Positions 14,608 to 19,590 of a stretch of DNA of 20,330 nucleotides are shown here, piece by piece (position 1 is the stretch's first letter; the number at the start of each line of letters is the position of its first letter). Made by a program: the position numbers and the translations under genes. The stretch covers positions 1-20,330 of the forward strand of contig CAAGND010000318.1 in NCBI GenBank assembly GCA_900771185.1, written 5' to 3'. This DNA comes from Clostridia bacterium (GTDB lineage: Bacteria; Bacillota; Clostridia; Oscillospirales; Acutalibacteraceae). The notes beneath the pieces were generated by a model, which was not told the DNA's origin, searched no databases, and was given only the letters and a program-made list of their open reading frames with translations.

Positions 14608-14880
14608 ATGGGAAACGTAGAATTTGAAGCACTCAGCAGAAACGCAGTAGCGGACTGGTACAGCCAGAACCGCGAGGAAATCACCGCAGATGATGTGTAT
14701 GTTGTCTGGGTGTGCAAGACACTCCAGAACAACAAGGCACTGCTTGCTACCACTAAGCCCGATAATATGTACTTTGAGGTTACATACAACGGCGACAAGG
14801 GCGAGATTTACCTTGACGCATACATCAAGGTTGAGAACGTGGCAATTAAAGTACAGGAGGTATACTGCCATGAAAATTGA
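14608..14880 (+). CDS. DUF6275 family protein
   Basis: The protein has 90 aa and a GGAGG ribosome site. NVEFEALSRNAVADWYSQNR and DVYVVWVCKTLQNNKALLAT, then PDNMYFEVTYNGDKGEIYLD, match DUF6275, a small cytosolic family regularly found among lysis genes of Firmicute phages. Its activity is not known to me. Its last codons overlap the start of the next gene by 11 bases. Confidence 0.85.
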   Translation: MGNVEFEALSRNAVADWYSQNREEITADDVYVVWVCKTLQNNKALLATTKPDNMYFEVTYNGDKGEIYLDAYIKVENVAIKVQEVYCHEN

Positions 14881-15067
14881 CTGGAAGCGCAAACTGACTT
14901 CCCGCAAGCTGTGGGTGGCTCTGGCGGGATTTGTAGCCGGGCTTATCGTAGCTTTTGGCGGCGGCAGCGAGGTCGCGGAGACCGTCAGCGGCTGCATAAT
15001 GTCCGGCGCGAGCGTTATCGCGTACATCATCGGCGAGGGTCTGGCGGACAGTTCCAACAAGGAGTAA
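14870..15067 (+). CDS. Putative holin (65 aa)
   Basis: The ATG at 14870 lies in the end of the DUF6275 gene, preceded by CAGGAGG. The basic N-terminus MKIDWKRKLTSRKLW is followed by two hydrophobic segments, VALAGFVAGLIVAFGG and SGCIMSGASVIAYIIGEGLA, with a Gly-rich turn between, the layout of small two-helix holins of Gram-positive phages. It would form the membrane holes for endolysin release. The short polar C-terminus DSSNKE is also usual. Confidence 0.78.
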   Translation: MKIDWKRKLTSRKLWVALAGFVAGLIVAFGGGSEVAETVSGCIMSGASVIAYIIGEGLADSSNKE

Positions 15068-15072
15068 CTGCC

Positions 15073-15195
15073 ATGAGCATAGGAGCAGGCATTTTATACA
15101 CGGCTTGGTTCGCGTTCGTATTTGCCATGTGCTACTTTTTCAGCCCGTGGTTCGCGTTCCTGCTGCTGGTTACTCCCAGAAATTCAGAATCATAG
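15073..15195 (+). CDS. Tiny membrane protein at the end of the lysis operon (40 aa)
   Basis: ATG 15073 is preceded by AAGGAG eight bases upstream, at the holin stop. The product is nearly all hydrophobic and aromatic (ILYTAWFAFVFAMCYFFSPW, then FAFLLLVTP) with a short polar end. It could be a second holin component or antiholin. No family is recognised. Confidence 0.6.
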   Translation: MSIGAGILYTAWFAFVFAMCYFFSPWFAFLLLVTPRNSES

Positions 15196-15200
15196 CGAAT

Positions 15201-15233
15201 TCCCCTGGAGCTTCGGCTTCGGGGGAGTTTTTT
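15201..15233 (+). terminator. Strong late-operon terminator with UUCG tetraloop
   Basis: An 11-bp stem, TCCCCTGGAGC (15201-15211) with GCTTCGGGGGA (15216-15226, G-U pairs included), closes on a C(UUCG)G tetraloop, followed by six T at 15228-15233. It ends the structural/lysis operon just before attP. Confidence 0.93.
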
Positions 15234-15270
15234 GCTTGAAAATCGCAAAATATTAGTTAGTAGATTAAAC

Positions 15271-15294
15271 TTGACACCCATGTTGACACCCATG
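15271..15294 (+). repeat. Arm-type direct repeats, left of attP core
   Basis: TTGACACCCATG occurs twice in perfect tandem (15271-15282 and 15283-15294). The same TGACACCCAT unit recurs as a pair at 15495-15516 on the other side of the core. Paired direct repeats flanking a core are the usual arm sites of tyrosine integrases. Confidence 0.8.
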
Positions 15295-15358
15295 TTTGCG
15301 AAAAAACGCGTAAAAATATGATAAAATACGTTCAACGCGTGTCGGCGAATCGGAAACG

Positions 15359-15403
15359 AAAAATCCCCGCCAAGTGGCTTGTACAGCCGTTTAGTGGGGA
15401 TTT
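15359..15403 (-). terminator. Likely integrase terminator inside attP
   Basis: AAATCCCC (15361-15368) and GGGGATTT (15396-15403) pair over 8 bp, with a smaller GGCT/AGCC helix inside the loop. Read on the minus strand, the stem is followed by TTTTT when the arm's own Ts are counted (15363-15359). It lies about 50 bases beyond the integrase stop. Confidence 0.55.
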
Positions 15404-15408
15404 CAAAT

Positions 15409-15459
15409 TGGTACGCCTGATGCGATTTGAACGCACGACACATAGCGTCGGAGGCTATG
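15409..15459 (-). other. attP: attP core: 3' half of tRNA-Arg(CCG)
   Basis: Read on the minus strand, the segment gives an anticodon arm ATAGC-CTCCGAC-GCTAT (anticodon CCG, U33 and A37 present), a 5-base variable loop, a T arm GTGCG-TTCAAAT-CGCAT, an acceptor strand CAGGCGT, then A and CCA. No D arm or 5' acceptor strand precedes it. This is the usual identity segment carried by a phage that integrates at a tRNA 3' end and restores the gene. Phage genes lie on both sides, so this is attP rather than attL or attR. Confidence 0.88.
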
Positions 15460-16663
15460 ATATTTTGGCACTGTTGCGCGGGTTGTTCGCATTTTTGACA
15501 CCCATCTGACACCCATCAAGATAGTTATCAAGTTTTTCCATAGTGCGCTGCTTATATTCCGCGTCGAGGTGCGTATATATTCCCATCGTCACTTTTATGT
15601 CGGAGTGCCCTGCCTGCTCCGCCGCTGTAAGCACGTCAACGCCGGATAGGTACATCATGGTGATGAACGTATGCCGAAGCCAGTGAGCCGTAAACTGTGG
15701 AATCAGAATTGGCACACCGCCGGGCTTGCATTTGCTGGTTGGTCGCTCCATAGGCTTGCCGTTCACGATATAATTCCCGAAATCGGCATATTTCATATTC
15801 AGATCCTTGATGTAGCTGCTCCACAGACGTTTCCATGCGGAATCTGTCAGCATTTTCCCTTTTGCGGAGGAGCAGACCAGTTCAAAGCGATTTCCTGCTT
15901 TTGGTTTGAGGTAGTTTATAAGCACCTGCGGGATATACACAATTCGGGTCGCGTGCTCCGTCTTGCCGCCCGGTTTGATAGAGGGGTGGCCGTCAATCAT
16001 CTCAACCGACTTGTTTACAGATATTGTGCCGGCTTCTAAGTCAATGTCGCTCCACAGGAGAGGGATCAGCTCGCCGCGCCGCAGTCCGGCATACATCATT
16101 ATCATGGCTGCCGTCTGCGCCCTGTGTGGAGTTTCCTCTATCCAGCGCCGCTCTTCGGGAGTAAGCGCCCGTCGCTCGTTCTCGGGCTTGCTCCGCACTT
16201 TCGGAAGCTCCGCTGCACGGAATGGATTGTACTCTATCACGCGATTTTCAACACACATTTCCATGATTCCGGAGGCGATGTCGCGTACAGCTTTGAGCAC
16301 TCTTTCGGAGTACCCCTGCCCTGCCAGATCCGTGAGCACGTCCTCTAAGTCTACCCGCCGCAGCTCTGTTACCTCCATCGGCAGGAGTGGTTCCAGCTTT
16401 CGGTAGTTGATATTGAGAGCTTTCGCCCAGTTCTCGGATACGCGGTTTGTTTTTCGTTTGAGCCAGCGTTTTCCCCACGAATCAAAGCTGTCGTGCTCGG
16501 CGGTCAGGTCGATTCCCTTTCCGAGTTTTGTTTTCAGCTCGTTGACTTTCTCCTGGAGTTCCTTATTGTTGGTGGCATAGACGTATTTGTACTTTCCATC
16601 GCCCAGATATACCCGGGACTGCAAGCGCCCGTCGCTTCGGGCTTTGTTCTTCATTCGTGGCAT
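15455..16663 (-). CDS. int: Tyrosine-recombinase integrase
   Basis: The 402-aa enzyme joins attP to attB in the host tRNA-Arg gene and, with an excisionase, reverses it. The start is ATG with AGGAGGG upstream. An N-terminal arm-binding domain with beta strands (GRLQSRVYLGDGKYKYVYAT) covers residues 1-50. A SAM-like core-binding domain covers about 58-155. The catalytic domain has R195 in GLRRGEL, K234 in GGKTEHATR, H327 and R330 in HWLRHTF, H353 in AGHSDIKVTMG and the nucleophile Y363 in GIYTHL, so it is complete. The C-terminal codons contain the second pair of arm repeats, and the stop codon lies inside the tRNA-derived core. Confidence 0.97.
   Translation of the reverse strand: MPRMKNKARSDGRLQSRVYLGDGKYKYVYATNNKELQEKVNELKTKLGKGIDLTAEHDSFDSWGKRWLKRKTNRVSENWAKALNINYRKLEPLLPMEVTELRRVDLEDVLTDLAGQGYSERVLKAVRDIASGIMEMCVENRVIEYNPFRAAELPKVRSKPENERRALTPEERRWIEETPHRAQTAAMIMMYAGLRRGELIPLLWSDIDLEAGTISVNKSVEMIDGHPSIKPGGKTEHATRIVYIPQVLINYLKPKAGNRFELVCSSAKGKMLTDSAWKRLWSSYIKDLNMKYADFGNYIVNGKPMERPTSKCKPGGVPILIPQFTAHWLRHTFITMMYLSGVDVLTAAEQAGHSDIKVTMGIYTHLDAEYKQRTMEKLDNYLDGCQMGVKNANNPRNSAKIS
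15495..15516 (+). repeat. Arm-type direct repeats, right of attP core, inside int
   Basis: TTGACACCCAT (15495-15505) and CTGACACCCAT (15506-15516) repeat the unit found at 15271-15294 in the same orientation. They lie in the last codons of the integrase gene, encoding GCQMGVK, so the DNA serves as both coding sequence and probable binding site. Confidence 0.75.
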
Positions 16664-16681
16664 AAAGATACCCTCCTATAC

Positions 16682-16711
16682 TTGACAAGATGTAGGCGGG
16701 TGTGCTATAAT
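16682..16711 (+). promoter_or_regulatory. Rightward promoter between int and the repressor gene
   Basis: TTGACA (16682-16687), an 18-base spacer with a TG two bases before the -10 hexamer (extended -10), and TATAAT (16706-16711). The -10 is part of the palindrome TATAATTATA (16706-16715), which also supplies a minus-strand TATAAT that may serve the integrase gene, although its -35 is poor. Confidence 0.8.
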
Positions 16712-16716
16712 TATAG

Positions 16717-16787
16717 TGTTCCATAATTGAGGCATTACCCGCCTTGATTACTCGCCCCTGACGGTTGCAGCCGTTGGGGGCTTTTTT
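16717..16787 (+). ncRNA. Predicted short non-coding RNA between int and cI
   Basis: A strong promoter is followed after about 70 bases by a strong terminator on the same strand, with no start codon and ribosome site between. The transcript would point toward the 3' end of the leftward repressor gene but stop about 30 bases short of it. It contains GAGGCATTACCCGCC near its 5' end. The function is unknown; possibilities are a regulatory RNA, or a promoter that acts by interfering with the integrase promoter. Confidence 0.6.
16754..16787 (+). terminator. Terminator of the short RNA unit
   Basis: An 11-bp stem, GCCCCTGACGG with CCGTTGGGGGC (16754-16764 and 16771-16781, two G-U pairs), and a 6-base loop are followed by six T (16782-16787). 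Confidence 0.9.
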
Positions 16788-16818
16788 GTTTCTGCGCCGC
16801 TTCTTTTGAGGCGGCATT

Positions 16819-17352
16819 TTAATCCACTTTGTAATCGGGGGCGTCCAGAATGCTGCCTGCGCCCGGACGCTTTTTCAACTTCAGCTTTTTGGGCGGCTTC
16901 TCGTTTTTCCCGAAGCTCCGGGCGGCTACTGCGACTTCCATAACCTCCGGCTCTGATTGCTCCACTGGAGCAGTCGGGGCTTTTTCTGCTTCTGCATTGC
17001 TTTCAGCCTGCACCTTTGCAACAGCCTTTTCAAGGAAGTCCATAAGCCCTTCTCTCATATCCTCGGGAAGACTGAGGTAGCCGTCCACAATCTCACGTTC
17101 CAGAGCCGACATGTTGAATTGGCTTGCAAGCTGACTGAGCGGCGGAGTATCTGTTGACCGTCCGAGAAGATAATCGGTCGTTACGCCGTAGAAGTCGGCG
17201 AGCTTGATAAGAATATCAGCCGTTGGAATGCGTTTCCCTGTTTCATAATTTTGATAAGTGTTAATGCTTATTCCTGCTGCCTCGCAAAAATCCTTCATGT
17301 TTGCAAAACCTCTGGATTTCCTCAAAGTTTTCAGGATGTCTTTGGTTTCCAT
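16819..17352 (-). CDS. CI-like lysogeny repressor (XRE family HTH)
   Basis: The 177-aa protein has an N-terminal XRE helix-turn-helix (residues about 5-62: DILKTLRKSRGF, AAGISINTYQNYETGKRIPT, LIKLADFYGVTTDYLLGR) that should bind the operators just upstream. The middle (NMSALEREIVDGYLSLPEDM) is a helical segment that probably dimerises. The C-terminal 60 residues are Glu/Pro/Ala-rich and end in a Lys-rich stretch (KKLKLKKRPG). There is no S24 (LexA-type) peptidase with Ser-Lys pair, so RecA-stimulated self-cleavage is not expected. The ATG is preceded by GAGGTGAT and a consensus promoter carrying an operator, implying autoregulation. Confidence 0.9.
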   Translation of the reverse strand: METKDILKTLRKSRGFANMKDFCEAAGISINTYQNYETGKRIPTADILIKLADFYGVTTDYLLGRSTDTPPLSQLASQFNMSALEREIVDGYLSLPEDMREGLMDFLEKAVAKVQAESNAEAEKAPTAPVEQSEPEVMEVAVAARSFGKNEKPPKKLKLKKRPGAGSILDAPDYKVD

Positions 17353-17375
17353 AATATCACCTCACTTTCATTACT

Positions 17376-17404
17376 ATTATATCATACGTTTGTACTAATG
17401 TCAA
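17376..17404 (-). promoter_or_regulatory. Repressor promoter (PRM-like)
   Basis: On the minus strand TTGACA (17404-17399), 17 bases, TATAAT (17381-17376). This is a perfect consensus match. The spacer contains an ATAC-GTTT-GTAC operator (17384-17395). Confidence 0.9.
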
Positions 17405-17524
17405 GTTTATAAATCTGATAAAAAGTGTATAAAAATATGGTTTCTTCTTTGTACAATCGTACAAAAGTACTATAAATTGATACAAACGTACAGTTTTCCG
17501 GTTGACAAGTCAGTACGAACGTGC
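17384..17524. promoter_or_regulatory. Cluster of repressor operators, consensus RTAC-N4-GTRC
   Basis: The 12-base inverted-repeat sites are ATACGTTTGTAC (17384-17395), GTACAATCGTAC (17451-17462), an overlapping GTACAAAAGTAC (17459-17470), ATACAAACGTAC (17480-17491) and GTACGAACGTGC (17513-17524). The 17451 site extends to TTTGTAC-AATC-GTACAAA. The outermost sites lie between the -35 and -10 of the two opposing promoters, so binding would block each; the central sites could load repressor cooperatively. Confidence 0.75.
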
Positions 17525-17530
17525 TATAAT
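17502..17530 (+). promoter_or_regulatory. Early rightward promoter (PR-like)
   Basis: TTGACA (17502-17507), 17 bases, TATAAT (17525-17530), perfect consensus, with the GTACGAACGTGC operator filling the spacer. It drives the early operon starting at 17578. Confidence 0.92.
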
Positions 17531-17577
17531 ATAATTACGGAAACGAAATCCGAATAACGCGAAAAGGGGTGAACACC

Positions 17578-17694
17578 ATGACGGCAGAAAAGCTCGTTGA
17601 ATTTTACAAACTGCTCAGCCAGCTCCCGCCGGACAAGCAGAACGAGATCTACTACATGATCAAGGGCGCGGCGCTGGTCGCACACAACAGATAA
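17578..17694 (+). CDS. First early gene, 38-aa small protein
   Basis: ATG 17578 has AAAAGGGGTG upstream and is the first gene after the early promoter. The product MTAEKLVEFYKLLSQLPPDK plus a QNEIYYMIKGAALVAHNR end is a short two-helix protein. Peptides of this kind commonly open early operons of Firmicute phages. It sits where Cro would be but has no clear HTH; a regulatory role is inferred from position only. Confidence 0.7.
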   Translation: MTAEKLVEFYKLLSQLPPDKQNEIYYMIKGAALVAHNR

Positions 17695-17704
17695 GGAGGT
17701 AGCT

Positions 17705-17929
17705 ATGGCAGCAACAAAATACAAGCGGCGCCCGCCGACCACATGGGCGCAGGTGCCGCCGGTGCTCGACAGCGAATATGTTGCCCTGCTGTTCGGGCTG
17801 ACGGTGCAGAGCGTCCGGGCGCTGACCAGACAGGGCAAAATCCCCGCGACAAAGATAGGCGCGACCTACCGCTACGAGAAAGGGCGGCTCATGGAACTCA
17901 TGAACGCAGCCGAGGAGGCGCAGGCATGA
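17705..17929 (+). CDS. Excisionase-like HTH DNA-binding protein (74 aa)
   Basis: ATG with AAGGAGGTAGCT upstream. Residues about 22-60 (LDSEYVALLFGLTVQSVRAL, TRQGKIPATKIGATYRYEKG) fit the MerR/excisionase HTH_17 fold: helix, turn, recognition helix, then a wing with GATYRY. A basic N-terminus (KYKRRPPTTW) precedes it. It may be the excisionase for the integrase at 15455 or an early regulator in place of Cro. Its stop overlaps the next ATG. Confidence 0.85.
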   Translation: MAATKYKRRPPTTWAQVPPVLDSEYVALLFGLTVQSVRALTRQGKIPATKIGATYRYEKGRLMELMNAAEEAQA

Positions 17930-18018
17930 CCTTCGCCGAAACGCTAACCCCGCAGGAGCGGGACAAGCTTCTCGCCGAGATAATGGCGAAGATAAATCAG
18001 AACGAAAGGAGTATTTGA
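17926..18018 (+). CDS. Tiny early protein (30 aa)
   Basis: ATG 17926 overlaps the preceding stop (ATGA), with GAGGAGG at good distance. The product MTFAETLTPQERDKLLAEIM plus AKINQNERSI is one amphipathic helix. The coupling and ribosome site support translation; the function is unknown. Confidence 0.6.
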   Translation: MTFAETLTPQERDKLLAEIMAKINQNERSI

Positions 18019-18019
18019 C

Positions 18020-18898
18020 ATGGCAGCAGATAAGCCTATAAAGGGATACAAAGTGTTTGACAAGGATTGGAGGTGCAGAGGTTTTCAGTTCACCTGCCCG
18101 GGAATATTCGAGGAGGACGTTATACCTAAGGTTTGCAACCGGGGATTTCATTTCTGTGAGAAGCTCGTTGATTGCTTTGAGTATTACACGTTCGACCCTA
18201 AGAACCACGTCGCGGAGGTTGTTGCTCTCGGAGAGGTTGAAAGCAACGGAAACAAGAGTTGCACCAATAGAATAGAAATCGTCCGCGAATTATCTTGGCA
18301 CGAGGTGCTGGATATGGTTAATACAGGAGAAAATTGTACCGGCGACGGGAACTCCGGCGACTGGAACTCCGGCAACAGGAACTCCGGCGACGGGAACTCC
18401 GGCGACGGGAACTCCGGCGACTGGAACTCCGGCAACAGGAACTCCGGCGACTGGAACTCCGGCGACTGGAACTCCGGCAACAGGAACTCCGGCAACAGGA
18501 ACTCCGGCGACTGGAACTCCGGCGACTGGAACAAAACCAACTTTTCAAATGGGTGCTTCAATACTACCGAGCCTAAAATTTATCTATTCAATAAACCCTC
18601 TGAATGGGTTTATAGAGATTGGTTAAACAGCGAAGCGCGTTTTCTATTAAACAGTATAGATTACCGAATTCTGGATTGGATTGCTTTTGAAGATATGACT
18701 GACGAAGAAAAAGCGGCTCACCCAGAGGCAAAGACCACTGGCGGATATCTGAAAAAACTGGATAACTCCGAATGCGCAGCAGCATGGTGGAGCGGTCTAT
18801 CTGATGGCGAAAAGGCTGTTATTAAAGCAATTCCTAATTTTGACCCGAACATTTTCAAGGAGATAACCGGGGTTGATGTTGACAAGGAGGACAGCTAA
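18020..18898 (+). CDS. DUF7666-like protein with NSGxx pentapeptide array (292 aa)
   Basis: ATG with GAAAGGAG upstream. Residues 1-95 (KGYKVFDKDWRCRGFQF, VCNRGFHFCEKLVDCFEYY, HVAEVVALGEVESNGNKSC) match the DUF7666 type domain common in phage early regions. Residues 111-170 are 12 units of five residues, NSGDW, NSGNR or NSGDG, similar to the Pentapeptide_2 repeats that build beta-helices. Residues 171-292 form a separate polar helical/aromatic domain (SEWVYRDWLNSEARFLLNSI, WIAFEDMTDEEKAAHPEAKT). Pentapeptide proteins can mimic DNA, so an anti-host or regulatory role is possible, but nothing here proves it. The array is nearly identical at DNA level, which points to recent expansion. Confidence 0.85.
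   Translation: MAADKPIKGYKVFDKDWRCRGFQFTCPGIFEEDVIPKVCNRGFHFCEKLVDCFEYYTFDPKNHVAEVVALGEVESNGNKSCTNRIEIVRELSWHEVLDMVNTGENCTGDGNSGDWNSGNRNSGDGNSGDGNSGDWNSGNRNSGDWNSGDWNSGNRNSGNRNSGDWNSGDWNKTNFSNGCFNTTEPKIYLFNKPSEWVYRDWLNSEARFLLNSIDYRILDWIAFEDMTDEEKAAHPEAKTTGGYLKKLDNSECAAAWWSGLSDGEKAVIKAIPNFDPNIFKEITGVDVDKEDS
18350..18529 (+). repeat. 15-bp tandem repeat array (12 units) encoding NSGxx
   Basis: Twelve 15-base units all begin AACTCCGGC and end GACTGG, AACAGG or GACGGG. Reading by last residue the order is W R G G W R W W R R W W. Every N, S and G codon is the same (AAC, TCC, GGC), so units differ only at a few bases. Slippage or recombination would change the protein in 5-residue steps without shifting frame. 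Confidence 0.95.
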
Positions 18899-19086
18899 CG
18901 CCCTACAAACTCACGACAATCGAAAAAGCTGAAAAGGACGAGGTTTCCTGCGAAACCTGCGCCTACCGGAATAAGGGCTGCCCAGCGAAGAACAGCTACA
19001 CCGAATGCAGCCGGGACAGCGGATATCCCCTGTGGGAATCCCAGAGAATCACCAATTCAAAGCGGAGAAAGGAATACAAGTCATGA
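18898..19086 (+). CDS. Cys-rich small protein with apparent ACG start (62 aa)
   Basis: An open frame runs from ACG at 18898, seven bases after AAGGAGG and overlapping the preceding TAA, to TGA 19084-19086, which overlaps the next ATG. No ATG, GTG or TTG lies in frame. The product PYKLTTIEKAEKDEVSCETC, then AYRNKGCPAKNSYTECSRDS, has four cysteines (C-x2-C, x8, C, x8, C) that could bind zinc, and a basic end (SKRRKEYKS). The overlaps on both sides and the strong ribosome site make translation likely. I know similar small Cys-rich early phage proteins but no function. Confidence 0.7.
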   Translation, partial: TPYKLTTIEKAEKDEVSCETCAYRNKGCPAKNSYTECSRDSGYPLWESQRITNSKRRKEYKS

Positions 19087-19334
19087 AATTTGAAGAACTT
19101 ACCCCTGAGGAGCAGAGAGCAGCAAAGGCATTCGCGGAAGCTATCCGCAAGCCCCCGGAGCATTACAACGAGATCATCAACAGCGGAATGTGCAACAGCA
19201 TTATCGAGGGCTACATTCTGCTGGCACTCGACGAGGCGGGCATTGACCTGACCCGCGCCCAGAGAAACAGCATTTCCCGTGTATTCGACAATTACAGCGC
19301 CGAGGACGCCCGCAAGCGTGCGGCTATCTGGTGA
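19083..19334 (+). CDS. Early hypothetical protein (83 aa)
   Basis: ATG 19083 is chosen because it overlaps the preceding stop and has GAGAAAGGA upstream; an upstream in-frame start would overlap the previous gene in another frame. The product MKFEELTPEEQRAAKAFAEA, YNEIINSGMCNSIIEGYILL and RAQRNSISRVFDNYSAEDA is all helical and acidic. No family is recognised. It is the fifth gene or later of the early operon. Confidence 0.75.
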   Translation: MKFEELTPEEQRAAKAFAEAIRKPPEHYNEIINSGMCNSIIEGYILLALDEAGIDLTRAQRNSISRVFDNYSAEDARKRAAIW

Positions 19335-19344
19335 GGTGGTACGC

Positions 19345-19590
19345 ATGAAGAAAGCGTTACCTTACATAGCGGCATTCCTCGCCGGATTATTCGCCCGCAC
19401 CGCAGTAGCCGCCCTGAACGGCTGGGAGGGCTACCACATGAACGGCGTAGACCTGATATGCGGGGTGACCTGCATTGTCATGGTCTGGGCGTTTAAGGGT
19501 GCGTTCCTGCCCCGGAAATCAACAGAAAGGAGGAAAACACAACGTGAAAATTCTGATAGCCTGCGAGGAAAGCCAGACCGTCTGCTGTGA
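19345..19590 (+). CDS. Two-helix small membrane protein (81 aa)
   Basis: ATG 19345 has GTGAGGTGG upstream. Residues 4-23 (ALPYIAAFLAGLFARTAVAA) and about 34-53 (NGVDLICGVTCIVMVWAFKG) are membrane segments, followed by a very basic tail (RKSTERRKTQRENSD). The last 47 bases overlap the methyltransferase start in another frame. The function is unknown; early membrane proteins of phages include exclusion factors. Confidence 0.65.
   Translation: MKKALPYIAAFLAGLFARTAVAALNGWEGYHMNGVDLICGVTCIVMVWAFKGAFLPRKSTERRKTQRENSDSLRGKPDRLL

Noticed and set aside
15409..15459. attL or attR of an integrated prophage
   Set aside because: Both sides carry phage genes in virion order (lysis on the left, integrase on the right) and no host gene or complete tRNA is present. 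A tandem prophage junction cannot be excluded.
15318..15509. Small rightward protein containing LMRFERTTHS
   Set aside because: The peptide is the antisense reading of the tRNA-Arg 3' half in attP, a frequent mis-annotation.
16563..16817. Leftward Lys/Arg-rich frame between cI and int
   Set aside because: It starts within the region of the short RNA terminator, has no ribosome site, and overlaps the integrase gene start.
18350..18529. CRISPR array
   Set aside because: The units are contiguous 15-bp coding repeats without spacers.
18184..18576. Open frames in other phases and strand across the pentapeptide repeats
   Set aside because: The 15-bp unit contains no stop in several frames, so long frames such as (RRLEL)n or (SPEFL)n arise automatically. 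Only the DUF7666 frame has a ribosome site and flanking domains.
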